Origin: an uncultured Streptococcus sp.
GTDB taxonomy: Bacteria; Bacillota; Bacilli; Lactobacillales; Streptococcaceae
Length of the DNA: 27,483 nt
Direction of reading: 5' to 3'
Assembly: GCA_902461025.1 (NCBI GenBank)
Contig: CABPWC010000010.1
Location: 1-27,483 of the forward strand
Shown here: piece after piece, positions 1 to 7,754 of the stretch
Layout: every line of letters starts with the position of its first letter
Position numbering within the stretch: position 1 is the first letter of the stretch
Notes under the pieces: model-generated
What the model was told of the DNA's origin: nothing
What the model saw: only the letters and a program-made list of their open reading frames with translations
The model's database searches: none
Program-made: the position numbers and the translations under genes

Positions 1-78
1 GAAAAAATTCTCAATATCGTAGGGATTGTCATTTCTGTACTTAACTGGATTGCAGCCCTCGTAATGATTTTTGGCTAA
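1..78 (+). CDS. C-terminal end of a small membrane protein (partial)
   Basis: The first 78 bases are an open frame that ends in TAA at 76-78 and enters from outside the window. The 25 visible residues (EKILNIVGIVISVLNWIAAL, then VMIFG) are strongly hydrophobic, with one probable membrane span running almost to the C-terminus. A good terminator follows within 10 bases, which supports this as a real gene end. The family cannot be named from so short a piece; small streptococcal membrane proteins of unknown function often end like this. Confidence 0.55.
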   Translation, partial: EKILNIVGIVISVLNWIAALVMIFG

Positions 79-86
79 TCAAAAAC

Positions 87-114
87 AAAAAAGCTTTATT
101 TTTAAAGCTTTTTT
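87..114. terminator. Two-way intrinsic terminator
   Basis: A perfect 12-bp inverted repeat (arms 87-98 and 103-114) encloses a TTTT loop. It has A-rich and T-rich flanks, so it can act on both strands. It lies between the end of the plus-strand membrane protein (stop at 76-78) and the end of the minus-strand pseudouridine synthase (stop at 118-120), and so serves both convergent genes. Confidence 0.85.
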
Positions 115-117
115 ATT

Positions 118-843
118 TTATTCACTTTTCTCTAAGTAGTTTTTAATAATTTTCAATTCCTCTTGATTCAAGAGTCGGTATTGACCTTCTGCTAGGTCAG
201 GATCTAATAGAAAATCTCCGAACTGAACTCGTTTGAGGGCAGTGACCTTGACACCAACTGAGAGGAACATTTTCTTGACCTGATGAAATTTCCCTTCAGA
301 GATGGTGATGGTGGCTCGGCTGATACTAGGACTTGAAGATAGAATCTCAAGCTGAGCAGGTTTACAAATAGTTCCATCAAGAAAGACAATTCCGTTTTTG
401 AACTGCTGGATGTGATCTGGTGTGAGCAAGCCGTTCACCTCAACTTGATAAGTTTTATCGACATGATATTGAGGGTGGAGAAGTTGAAAACCTAGAGGGC
501 CATTGTTTGTTAAGAGGAGGAGCCCTGTCGTATCTCGATCTAGCCGACCGATAGCATAGAGTTGGTCTGATTGGAGGTGTTGAGGTAGTAGGTCCATAAC
601 CGTTGGGAGCTTCTTGTCCTTGCTTGCTGTCACGACACCACTTGGTTTGTGAAGCATGAGATAGGTGTGCTCATATCCTTGGATTTTTCTACCCTGAAAA
701 ATCAACTCTTGTAATCCCGTATCAACATTCTGTGCAAGGGAAGTAGCAGGAACTCCATCTACTAAGATTTCTTTTTTTAGGAGAGCCTGTTTCATAGCTT
801 TTCGACTGATTTTTTCCTGGGCTAATAAATTATCTAAACGCAT
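118..843 (-). CDS. rsuA: 16S rRNA pseudouridine synthase, RsuA/RluB family
   Basis: 241-residue protein of the RsuA family, which isomerises one uridine in rRNA (U516 of 16S rRNA for true RsuA). An S4-type RNA-binding domain covers about residues 1-45. The catalytic domain follows, with GRLDRDT at 99-105; Asp102 is the expected catalytic aspartate, followed by the usual GLLLLTNNG. The C-terminal half has KFHQVKKMF, also typical. Length fits the family. The ATG at 841-843 has only a weak ribosome site (AGG about 5 bases upstream). The gene stands alone on the minus strand between two plus-strand units. Family assignment is firm. The exact rRNA target is inferred, since RluB and RluF relatives share the same motifs. 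Confidence 0.9.
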   Translation of the reverse strand: MRLDNLLAQEKISRKAMKQALLKKEILVDGVPATSLAQNVDTGLQELIFQGRKIQGYEHTYLMLHKPSGVVTASKDKKLPTVMDLLPQHLQSDQLYAIGRLDRDTTGLLLLTNNGPLGFQLLHPQYHVDKTYQVEVNGLLTPDHIQQFKNGIVFLDGTICKPAQLEILSSSPSISRATITISEGKFHQVKKMFLSVGVKVTALKRVQFGDFLLDPDLAEGQYRLLNQEELKIIKNYLEKSE

Positions 844-851
844 ACCAGCCT

Positions 852-880
852 ATCTTATCACAAGTCGGGATTTTTGAAAA
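852..880 (-). promoter_or_regulatory. Candidate promoter of the rsuA-type gene
   Basis: On the minus strand there is TAAGAT (852-857) preceded by TGTGA, an extended -10, and 17 bases further upstream TTTTCA (875-880) as a weak -35. If used, transcription would begin only about 1-3 bases before the ATG, giving a leaderless or nearly leaderless message. No other good candidate is visible in 844-1004 on this strand. Confidence 0.4.
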
Positions 881-950
881 GAAAAGATAAGTCATGAATT
901 TTCTTTTGAAAACATTTACACTTACTTGAGTTAAGTCATTTGCTTAAAAT

Positions 951-961
951 TGTGGTATAAT
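951..961 (+). promoter_or_regulatory. Extended -10 promoter of typA
   Basis: TGTGGTATAAT (951-961) is a perfect -10 hexamer with the TNTGN extension common in pneumococcus. No convincing -35 lies 16-18 bases upstream, as is usual for extended -10 promoters. It sits about 43 bases before the typA ATG. Confidence 0.75.
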
Positions 962-1004
962 TGCTCAGTTAGAAAATAAATTTTTGAATATAACAGAGGA
1001 AATC

Positions 1005-2846
1005 ATGACAAAATTAAGAGAAGATATCCGTAATATCGCGATTATCGCCCACGTCGACCACGGTAAAACAACCCTCGTTGACGAATTATTAAAACAATCT
1101 GAAACTCTTGATGCGCGTACAGAATTAGCTGAACGTGCAATGGATTCAAACGATATTGAAAAAGAGCGTGGAATTACCATCCTTGCGAAGAATACAGCAG
1201 TTGCCTACAACGGAACTCGTATCAATATCATGGACACACCAGGACACGCGGACTTCGGTGGAGAAGTTGAACGTATCATGAAAATGGTTGACGGTGTAGT
1301 CTTGGTAGTGGATTCTTACGAAGGTACTATGCCTCAAACTCGTTTCGTATTGAAAAAAGCTTTGGAACAAGACCTTGTCCCAATCGTTGTTATCAATAAA
1401 ATTGACAAACCATCAGCTCGTCCAGCAGAAGTAGTGGATGAAGTTTTGGAACTCTTCATCGAGCTTGGTGCAGATGATGATCAGCTTGACTTCCCAGTAG
1501 TCTATGCTTCAGCAATCAACGGAACATCTTCATTGTCAGATGATCCAGCAGACCAAGAGAAGACTATGGCGCCAATCTTTGATACCATTATTGACCACAT
1601 TCCAGCTCCAATCGATAACTCAGATGAGCCACTTCAATTCCAAGTGTCACTCTTGGACTACAATGATTTCGTTGGTCGTATCGGTATCGGACGTGTCTTC
1701 CGTGGTACAGTTAAGGTTGGGGACCAAGTTACCCTTTCTAAATTGGATGGTACAACCAAGAACTTCCGTGTTACAAAACTCTTTGGTTTCTTTGGTTTGG
1801 AACGTCGTGAAATCCAAGAAGCTAAGGCTGGTGACTTGATTGCCGTATCAGGTATGGAAGACATCTTCGTTGGGGAAACAATCACTCCAACAGATGCAGT
1901 TGAAGCTCTTCCAGTTCTTCACATCGACGAACCTACTCTTCAAATGACCTTCTTGGTTAACAACTCACCATTTGCTGGTCGCGAAGGTAAATGGGTGACT
2001 TCTCGTAAGGTTGAAGAACGCTTGCAAGCAGAATTGCAAACAGACGTATCTCTTCGTGTAGATCCAACAGACTCACCAGATAAATGGACAGTTTCAGGAC
2101 GTGGGGAATTGCACTTGTCAATCCTCATCGAGACTATGCGTCGTGAAGGTTATGAGCTTCAAGTATCTCGTCCAGAAGTTATCGTCAAAGAAATTGACGG
2201 TGTGAAGTGCGAGCCATTTGAGCGCGTGCAAATCGACACTCCAGAAGAATACCAAGGATCTGTTATCCAAAGCCTTTCTGAGCGTAAGGGTGAAATGTTG
2301 GATATGATTGCAACTGGTAATGGTCAAACTCGTTTGGTCTTCCTAGTTCCTGCGCGTGGTTTGATTGGATACTCAACTGAGTTCTTGTCAATGACTCGTG
2401 GTTACGGGATTATGAACCATACCTTCGACCAATACTTGCCATTGATTCCGGGTGAAATTGGTGGACGTCACCGTGGTGCCCTTGTTTCGATCGATGCTGG
2501 TAAGGCTACAACTTACTCTATCATGTCTATCGAAGAACGTGGTACTATCTTTGTCAACCCAGGTACTGAGGTTTACGAAGGAATGATCATCGGTGAAAAC
2601 TCTCGTGAAAATGACTTGACTGTTAACATCACGAAAGCAAAACAAATGACTAACGTTCGTTCTGCTACTAAGGACCAAACAGCGGTTATCAAGACTCCTC
2701 GTATCTTGACTCTTGAAGAATCACTTGAGTTCTTGAACGACGATGAGTACATGGAAGTAACGCCTGAATCTATCCGTTTACGTAAGCAAATCCTCAACAA
2801 GGCAGAGCGCGAAAAAGCAAACAAAAAGAAAAAATCAGCTGAATAA
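1005..2846 (+). CDS. typA: Ribosome-associated GTPase TypA/BipA
   Basis: 613-residue translational GTPase of the TypA/BipA family, related to EF-G and LepA. It binds the 70S ribosome, aids assembly of the large subunit and is linked to stress and low-temperature growth. G1 is AHVDHGKT (15-22), G3 is DTPGHADF (77-84) and G4 is NKID (131-134). EF-G-like beta-barrel and domain III/V regions follow, then the TypA-specific C-terminus with RGLIGY and a Lys-rich tail. I place the start at the ATG at 1005, because AGAGGA sits at 995-1000. An in-frame TTG at 984 would add seven residues upstream of this ribosome site and is unlikely. It is probably cotranscribed with the small gene 19 bases downstream. 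Confidence 0.97.
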   Translation: MTKLREDIRNIAIIAHVDHGKTTLVDELLKQSETLDARTELAERAMDSNDIEKERGITILAKNTAVAYNGTRINIMDTPGHADFGGEVERIMKMVDGVVLVVDSYEGTMPQTRFVLKKALEQDLVPIVVINKIDKPSARPAEVVDEVLELFIELGADDDQLDFPVVYASAINGTSSLSDDPADQEKTMAPIFDTIIDHIPAPIDNSDEPLQFQVSLLDYNDFVGRIGIGRVFRGTVKVGDQVTLSKLDGTTKNFRVTKLFGFFGLERREIQEAKAGDLIAVSGMEDIFVGETITPTDAVEALPVLHIDEPTLQMTFLVNNSPFAGREGKWVTSRKVEERLQAELQTDVSLRVDPTDSPDKWTVSGRGELHLSILIETMRREGYELQVSRPEVIVKEIDGVKCEPFERVQIDTPEEYQGSVIQSLSERKGEMLDMIATGNGQTRLVFLVPARGLIGYSTEFLSMTRGYGIMNHTFDQYLPLIPGEIGGRHRGALVSIDAGKATTYSIMSIEERGTIFVNPGTEVYEGMIIGENSRENDLTVNITKAKQMTNVRSATKDQTAVIKTPRILTLEESLEFLNDDEYMEVTPESIRLRKQILNKAEREKANKKKKSAE

Positions 2847-2865
2847 GAGCTAGAAAGAGATAAAG

Positions 2866-3114
2866 ATGGTCTATCTAATCATAGGGATTTTATTACTCTT
2901 ACTCTATATCTTTGCGACACCTCAAAGTATCAAGGGGACGGTCAATGTTGTAATATTAGTCTTTGGACTTGTTGCCCTCGTAATCTTGTTGCTCTTGTCT
3001 GCCCTACAGATTTTCCAACTTCCAGTAGAAATCTTTATTACATTGGGAATGCTGGCTCTTACTTACTTTAGTTTGAGAGATATCAGTCTCATGTCGATTC
3101 GAAAAAAGCACTAA
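2866..3114 (+). CDS. Small membrane protein, DUF3165-like
   Basis: 82-residue very hydrophobic protein with three probable membrane helices (about residues 1-17, 24-46 and 52-70) and a basic end (RKKH). It follows typA after 19 bases with a purine-rich ribosome site (GAAAGAGA) and ends just before a strong terminator, so typA and this gene form one transcription unit. It resembles the streptococcal DUF3165 family, recalled from sequence style rather than searched. Function is unknown; its position suggests only co-expression with TypA. Confidence 0.75.
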   Translation: MVYLIIGILLLLLYIFATPQSIKGTVNVVILVFGLVALVILLLLSALQIFQLPVEIFITLGMLALTYFSLRDISLMSIRKKH

Positions 3115-3139
3115 AATTAATTCGAATTTAAAAATAAGA

Positions 3140-3180
3140 AAAAACTTCTATTAGCAACTAAGTTGCCGATAGAAGTTTTT
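3140..3180. terminator. Two-way intrinsic terminator with inner hairpin
   Basis: A perfect 12-bp outer stem (3140-3151 with 3169-3180) flanked by A and T tracts encloses a second inverted repeat (3154-3158 with 3162-3166). It separates the typA operon from the convergent minus-strand gene, whose stop codon (3179-3181) overlaps the right arm. It should end transcription on both strands. Confidence 0.88.
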
Positions 3181-4147
3181 ATTTGTCACTATTATTGTCA
3201 GAATAACGGTTGTAGAAATCTACTTTTATCTGGATAAAGTGTTCCAATTCGCGAAAGAGTTGTAGAAGTGTCGCCCGTGTTTCAAACTCTTCTCTTGTTT
3301 TAGGGAGACTGCGATTGCGAAATACCTCTAGGTAGCTATCGATATCATTCAATAAGTCATAGGCTGGATTGGTTTGACTCAGTTGACTAGCTGTCTTTGA
3401 AAAGAGCTGAGCGACAATCAAACTCTCACTAGCGGCTAATTGGCATGTGTTAATCTGTTGAGCCATATTTCTTAAGATACGCGTTTGTCTTTGTCGCATC
3501 TCAAAGTAGTGAATATGATAATCTGTCTGGTGAAAGAGATGGTCAGAGTGATCGAGGTAAACTAGCTTAAGAGCATCCTCAAGTAGTTGATCAAGTTCGT
3601 TGACTAGTTGAGCCTGATTACGGCCATCTCCTTTTTTCAGATAGTAAGAAAGCCGTAGAAGAACATCCCTGAGTTTTTCTTCAACAAGCGTATGATAATG
3701 TTGAATTTCTTTTTCACGTGAAGGCATGTAGAGATTGACCAGAAGTGCAAAGCCAGTACCGATTAGGAAGAGTAAGAGCTCATTCAGTAAAAGTGCTGGT
3801 GCTGTTGATTGTTGGATTAAGAGATGGCTAACCAAGACGCTACTAGGAGTGATTCCAATTTCCCAACCGAGTTTATAGGCTAGAGGAACATAGATTGCTA
3901 AGTAAAGTCCAAAGCTCCAGATATGATAACCAGTTAGTTGAAAGGCAATAACACCAACTAAGAGAGCTAGAAGAGTTGAAAAAAGACGATTGCGGGCTAG
4001 CTTGATCGTGCTTCTTCGTGTATCAGAGAGACTCAAGATAGCAATGATACCAGCTGATACAGCTGATGACAAATCAAAAAAGTAGGCTAGTAAACAAGCA
4101 AAACAAGTTGCTAGGACTAGTTTTAAAGTGCGTTGTGTGATAGACAT
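3179..4147 (-). CDS. Aromatic acid exporter family (ArAE/FUSC-like) membrane protein
   Basis: 322 residues. The N-terminal half (about 1-140) holds some five hydrophobic segments, including ATCFACLLAYFFDLSSAVSA and the pair around residues 57-95. The C-terminal half is soluble and helical, rich in Leu, Gln and Glu. This is the layout of the Gram-positive DUF939/ArAE_1 family with its ArAE_1 C-terminal domain, named after E. coli AaeB. Substrate is unknown; transport of aromatic or amphipathic compounds is only a family-level guess. The ATG at 4147 has a good ribosome site (AAGGAAG on the minus strand, about 4154-4160). It is monocistronic, with its own promoter and a shared terminator. Confidence 0.85.
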   Translation of the reverse strand: MSITQRTLKLVLATCFACLLAYFFDLSSAVSAGIIAILSLSDTRRSTIKLARNRLFSTLLALLVGVIAFQLTGYHIWSFGLYLAIYVPLAYKLGWEIGITPSSVLVSHLLIQQSTAPALLLNELLLFLIGTGFALLVNLYMPSREKEIQHYHTLVEEKLRDVLLRLSYYLKKGDGRNQAQLVNELDQLLEDALKLVYLDHSDHLFHQTDYHIHYFEMRQRQTRILRNMAQQINTCQLAASESLIVAQLFSKTASQLSQTNPAYDLLNDIDSYLEVFRNRSLPKTREEFETRATLLQLFRELEHFIQIKVDFYNRYSDNNSDK

Positions 4148-4257
4148 AGAATACTTCCTTGAGATAAATGCTTTAAAGTTTTAGTAGTAGGTAAGGTAGA
4201 AAGGTCTATTCCAAGAGAGTTATTGAGAAAATAATTTGTTCTCCATGTAGTGGTTTG

Positions 4258-4286
4258 ATTATAGTATAAATATGCTTTGAAATCAA
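4258..4286 (-). promoter_or_regulatory. Promoter of the ArAE-like gene
   Basis: On the minus strand, TTGATT (4281-4286) is followed, after exactly 17 bases, by TATAAT (4258-4263). This is the closest match to the -35/-10 consensus in the window. It would give a leader of roughly 105 bases (about 4148-4251). I see no riboswitch or attenuator in that leader. Confidence 0.75.
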
Positions 4287-4334
4287 GTCTATGTATGTTT
4301 GATAGACCATATGAAGCCAGATACAACTTCGTTT

Positions 4335-4345
4335 TGTGGTATAAT
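4335..4345 (+). promoter_or_regulatory. Extended -10 promoter of mscS-type gene
   Basis: TGTGGTATAAT at 4335-4345 is identical over 11 bases to the typA promoter core. No -35 is evident. It lies 20 bases upstream of the ATG at 4365, so the leader is short. This also argues against the upstream in-frame start at 4299, which lies before the promoter. Confidence 0.75.
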
Positions 4346-4364
4346 AATTAGAAAGGAGTTTTAC

Positions 4365-4931
4365 ATGCAAGAATTTTTTAAAAGTTATTTTAATAAGCTA
4401 GATTTAACAACGGTATTTGAGAATCTTTTAACGAAAGTGATTTCTCTTTTAATTTTATTTGTGCTATTTTACATAGCTAAACAGCTTCTCCATGCAGCTG
4501 TCAAGAGAATTGTGAAGCCTTCACTTAAGTATTCAAATCGTGATGCAGGACGACAAAAGACAATCTCGCGTTTATTAGAAAATATTTTTAATTACACCCT
4601 TTATTTCTTTTTAGTTTACTGCATTTTGTCTATCCTAGGACTACCTGTATCCAGTTTACTAGCTGGTGCTGGGATTGCCGGGGTTGCAATTGGTATGGGA
4701 GCCCAAGGTTTTTTGTCGGATGTTATTAATGGCTTCTTTATCCTCTTTGAACGCCAGTTGGATGTAGGGGATGAAGTTGTTTTGACAAATGGTCCCATTA
4801 CTGTATCGGGAAAAGTAGTTAGTGTCGGAATTCGAACCACTCAACTAAGAGGTGAAGACCAGGCTCTCCACTTTGTTCCCAACCGTAATATTACCGTGGT
4901 TAGCAATTATTCAAGAGATGAGTTGAACTGA
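4365..4931 (+). CDS. Short MscS-family mechanosensitive ion channel
   Basis: 188-residue protein with three probable membrane helices (about 22-42, 72-92 and 95-122). The third is the Gly/Ala-rich pore helix typical of MscS (AGAGIAGVAIGMGAQGFLSD), followed by the beta domain (FERQLDVGDEVV to VPNRNITVVSN). MscS channels open under membrane tension and release solutes during hypo-osmotic shock. The start at 4365 is set by GAAAGGAG (4351-4358) and a promoter just upstream. The protein ends right after the beta domain, so the C-terminal alpha/beta cage of E. coli MscS (286 residues) is absent. No frameshift is seen, because a promoter for the next gene follows directly. It is probably transcribed alone, or with corA by read-through. 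Confidence 0.88.
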   Translation: MQEFFKSYFNKLDLTTVFENLLTKVISLLILFVLFYIAKQLLHAAVKRIVKPSLKYSNRDAGRQKTISRLLENIFNYTLYFFLVYCILSILGLPVSSLLAGAGIAGVAIGMGAQGFLSDVINGFFILFERQLDVGDEVVLTNGPITVSGKVVSVGIRTTQLRGEDQALHFVPNRNITVVSNYSRDELN

Positions 4932-4945
4932 AATTTTACTTGATT

Positions 4946-4956
4946 TATGGTACAAT
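4946..4956 (+). promoter_or_regulatory. Extended -10 promoter of corA
   Basis: TATGGTACAAT (4946-4956) carries the TNTGN extension with a 5/6 -10 hexamer. It lies 15 bases past the stop of the channel gene and 26 bases before the corA start. No -35 is visible. It probably drives corA-yqeG-yqeH. Confidence 0.65.
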
Positions 4957-4982
4957 AGAGGGAGTTTGACAGAGGAGAAATG

Positions 4983-5888
4983 ATGGTTTTAGATAAACAA
5001 TTAGGAAATGGTTGTACCTGGATAAATCTTGATATCGAAAAAATTAAAAATCTTGAAGATTTATCTGAAATCTATGGTTTGGATAAGGAAACCATCGAAT
5101 ATGCTCTGGATAGAAATGAAAGAGCCCACATGGATTATAACCGTGAGAATGGGACTGTGACCTTTATTTATAATGTCCTTGACCTAGAAAAAGACAAGGA
5201 ATACTATGAAGCCATTCCCATGACCTTTATCGTTGAAAACAAACGAATGATTACCATCAGCAACCATAAGAATGCTTATGTCATTGATCAGATGTTAGCT
5301 TATCTAGATAGCCATGAGTCACTTTCTATTTACAAATTTCTCTTTGCTGGTTTAGAGATTATCAGTAACGCTTATTATCCAATCATTGAAAAGATGGATA
5401 AGAGTAAAGATGAAGTCAACAGCTTACTTCGTCAGAGAACAACCAAGAAAAATCTCTTTGCTCTTTCCGACTTGGAGACTGGTATGGTTTACTTAACGGC
5501 AGCGGCAAAACAAAATCGACTCCTCTTGGAACATATCCAGAGCCATGCTCTTTATCGGAGATTTAATGATGTCGAACGAGAGCAGTTTGATGATGCAATG
5601 ATTGAAGCCCATCAGTTGGTGTCTATGACAGACTTGATTTCTCAAGTCTTGCAACAACTCTCAGCTTCTTACAACAACATCCTAAACAATAACCTGAATG
5701 ATAGTTTGACAGTTTTGACTATTATCTCCGTCTTACTAGCAGTACTTGCGGTTATTACAGGTTTCTTCGGAATGAATGTTCCTCTACCATTTACAGAAGA
5801 GCCAAATGCTTGGATTTATATCTTAATGGCTAGCTTGATTTTATGGGCAGCCTTATCTCAATGGCTGAAGAAAATTACTAGAAAATAA
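4983..5888 (+). CDS. corA: CorA-family magnesium/divalent cation transporter
   Basis: 301 residues. It has a long cytoplasmic N-terminal domain (about 1-235) and two C-terminal membrane helices (about 241-262 and 273-292). The family signature GMN lies right after the first helix (GFFGMNVP). CorA pentamers carry Mg2+, and in some members Co2+ or Ni2+, inward. Two ATGs are adjacent, at 4980 and 4983. The ribosome site AGAGGAG (4971-4977) is 2 bases from the first and 5 from the second, so I choose 4983; the other adds one Met. It is followed after 16 bases by yqeG, so cotranscription with ribosome-assembly genes is likely. Ribosome assembly needs Mg2+, which makes the link plausible but unproven. 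Confidence 0.92.
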   Translation: MVLDKQLGNGCTWINLDIEKIKNLEDLSEIYGLDKETIEYALDRNERAHMDYNRENGTVTFIYNVLDLEKDKEYYEAIPMTFIVENKRMITISNHKNAYVIDQMLAYLDSHESLSIYKFLFAGLEIISNAYYPIIEKMDKSKDEVNSLLRQRTTKKNLFALSDLETGMVYLTAAAKQNRLLLEHIQSHALYRRFNDVEREQFDDAMIEAHQLVSMTDLISQVLQQLSASYNNILNNNLNDSLTVLTIISVLLAVLAVITGFFGMNVPLPFTEEPNAWIYILMASLILWAALSQWLKKITRK

Positions 5889-5904
5889 AAGAGAAGGAGC
5901 CAGA

Positions 5905-6432
5905 ATGGCGATTGAAAATTACATGCCAGATTTTGCTGTGGAAGCAGTTTATGATTTGACAGTCCAAAGCCTGAAAAACCAAGGGATCAAAGCTGTTTTG
6001 GTGGATTTAGATAATACTCTCATTGCTTGGAATAACCCTGATGGGACTCCAGAGATGAAACGATGGTTACATGACCTTCGTGATGCTGGTATTCGTATCA
6101 TCGTGGTGTCTAACAACTCTAAAAAAAGAGTTCAACGTGCGGTTGAAAAATTTGGGATTGACTATGTTTATTGGGCTTTGAAGCCCTTTACTTTCGGGAT
6201 TGATCGTGCCATGAAGGAATTCCACTATGAGAAAAACGAAGTGGTCATGGTTGGGGATCAACTCATGACGGATATTCGAGCTGCTCACCGAGCAGGGATT
6301 CGTTCGATTTTGGTCAAACCCTTGGTCCAGCATGACTCTATCAAAACACAGATTAACAGAGCTCGTGAGCGCCGTGTTATGAAACAAATCACTGAAAAGT
6401 ACGGGCCTATCACATATAAAAAAGGAATCTAA
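5905..6432 (+). CDS. yqeG: YqeG family HAD-type phosphatase
   Basis: 175 residues, HAD superfamily subclass IIIA. Motif I is DLDNT (Asp34 nucleophile, Asp36), motif II is VVSNN (Ser69), motif III is Lys93 in ALKP, and motif IV is GDQLMTD (Asp118, Asp123). All catalytic residues are present. The physiological substrate is unknown; in Firmicutes the gene nearly always sits directly before yqeH, as here with a 2-base gap. The ribosome site AGAAGGAG is about 6 bases before the ATG. Phosphatase activity is a family inference. Confidence 0.92.
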   Translation: MAIENYMPDFAVEAVYDLTVQSLKNQGIKAVLVDLDNTLIAWNNPDGTPEMKRWLHDLRDAGIRIIVVSNNSKKRVQRAVEKFGIDYVYWALKPFTFGIDRAMKEFHYEKNEVVMVGDQLMTDIRAAHRAGIRSILVKPLVQHDSIKTQINRARERRVMKQITEKYGPITYKKGI

Positions 6433-6434
6433 CT

Positions 6435-7541
6435 ATGGAAGAAATTCTCTGTATTGGTTGTGGAGCAACCATTCAGACGACAGATAAGACCGGTCTAGGC
6501 TTTACACCTCAGTCAGCACTCGAAAAAGGTTTGGAAACTGGTGAAGTTTATTGCCAACGTTGTTTCCGTCTTCGTCATTACAATGAAATCACAGATGTGC
6601 AGTTGACGGATGATGATTTCCTCAAACTCTTGCACGAGGTAGGAGACAGTGATGCCTTGGTGGTCAATGTTATTGATATTTTTGACTTTAATGGCTCTGT
6701 TATCCCAGGATTGCCACGTTTCGTGTCAGGTAATGATGTGCTCTTGGTTGGAAATAAAAAAGACATCTTGCCTAAGTCTGTTAAGCCTGGTAAGATTAGT
6801 CAATGGCTCATGGAACGTGCCCACGAAGAAGGTCTACGTCCTGTTGATGTCGTTCTGACTTCAGCCCAAAACAAGCATGCTATCAAGGAAGTCATTGATA
6901 AAATTGAGCACTATCGTAAGGGTCGTGACGTCTATGTAGTTGGGGTTACCAATGTTGGGAAATCAACTCTTATCAATGCTATTATCCAGGAAATTACGGG
7001 TGACCAGAACGTCATCACAACCTCACGTTTCCCAGGGACAACCTTGGATAAGATTGAAATTCCGCTCGATGATGGTTCTTATATCTATGATACACCGGGA
7101 ATTATCCATCGTCATCAGATGGCCCACTACTTGACGGCTAAAAATCTCAAGTATGTCAGTCCTAAAAAGGAAATCAAACCTAAAACCTACCAGCTCAATC
7201 CTGAGCAAACCCTATTTTTAGGTGGCTTAGGACGCTTTGATTTCATTGCAGGAGAAAAGCAAGGATTTACAGCTTTCTTTGACAATGAACTCAAACTTCA
7301 TCGTACCAAGCTTGAAGGAGCGAGTGCCTTTTACGACAAGCACCTTGGAACCCTCCTTACACCACCAAATAGCAAGGAAAAAGAAGATTTTCCAAAACTG
7401 GTCCAACATGTCTTTACTATCAAAGATAAGACAGACCTCGTTATCTCAGGACTAGGCTGGATTCGTGTAACAGGAACTGCCAAAGTAGCCGTCTGGGCCC
7501 CAGAAGGCGTCGCAGTCGTCACACGAAAAGCAATTATTTAA
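6435..7541 (+). CDS. yqeH: Ribosome biogenesis GTPase YqeH
   Basis: 368-residue circularly permuted GTPase needed for assembly of the 30S subunit. The N-terminal zinc finger has Cys6, Cys9, Cys40 and Cys43. The GTPase motifs occur in permuted order: G4 NKKD (107-110), then G1 GVTNVGKST (170-178), then G3 DTPG (219-222). The C-terminal domain (about 250-368) probably binds RNA or the ribosome. Length and layout match B. subtilis YqeH. It is translated close behind yqeG (gap of 2 bases) and is followed by an unusual 213-base hairpin block instead of directly by yhbY. Confidence 0.96.
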   Translation: MEEILCIGCGATIQTTDKTGLGFTPQSALEKGLETGEVYCQRCFRLRHYNEITDVQLTDDDFLKLLHEVGDSDALVVNVIDIFDFNGSVIPGLPRFVSGNDVLLVGNKKDILPKSVKPGKISQWLMERAHEEGLRPVDVVLTSAQNKHAIKEVIDKIEHYRKGRDVYVVGVTNVGKSTLINAIIQEITGDQNVITTSRFPGTTLDKIEIPLDDGSYIYDTPGIIHRHQMAHYLTAKNLKYVSPKKEIKPKTYQLNPEQTLFLGGLGRFDFIAGEKQGFTAFFDNELKLHRTKLEGASAFYDKHLGTLLTPPNSKEKEDFPKLVQHVFTIKDKTDLVISGLGWIRVTGTAKVAVWAPEGVAVVTRKAII

Positions 7542-7754
7542 ACATAGAAAGGAAAGGGTTGTCTTTATAAAGGTGAGCACTGCGAGCTCATAGAAGATAC
7601 TTTTCGCCGTGGTGTTAGTTGGTACAAGTGATTGTACCAACTGCGGAAAATTTGAGACCTTAGGCTCAAATTTTAGTCATGAAAGTCCAGAGGATTTTGC
7701 TGACGTCCGTCACTACTTCAAAAAAGTATAAAAAGAAACTCTTTTAAATGAATT
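7542..7754. repeat. Hairpin-rich non-coding block between yqeH and yhbY
   Basis: 213 bases without a credible gene. Four inverted repeats stand in a row: 7574-7578 with 7586-7590 (5 bp); 7617-7627 with 7632-7642 (11 bp perfect, loop GTGA); 7647-7656 with 7665-7674 (10 bp perfect, with a small inner CC/GG pair); and 7701-7705 with 7708-7712 (TGACG/CGTCA). None is followed by a T tract, so they do not look like ordinary terminators. The last part, GCTGACGT (7699-7706) leading to AGTATA (7725-7730), loosely resembles a reversed boxA module of the streptococcal BOX element. It may be a repeat remnant or a structured leader of yhbY; neither is proven. Confidence 0.6.

Noticed and set aside
984..1004. 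Upstream TTG start for typA
   Set aside because: The ribosome site AGAGGA at 995-1000 lies inside this extension and is correctly placed for the ATG at 1005.
4299..4364. Upstream start for the MscS-type gene
   Set aside because: The extra 22 codons include the promoter TGTGGTATAAT and the ribosome site of the true start at 4365.
7684..7692. AGTCCAGAG resembling part of a PyrR-binding loop
   Set aside because: The rest of the PyrR consensus and the terminator/antiterminator layout are missing, and no pyrimidine gene follows.
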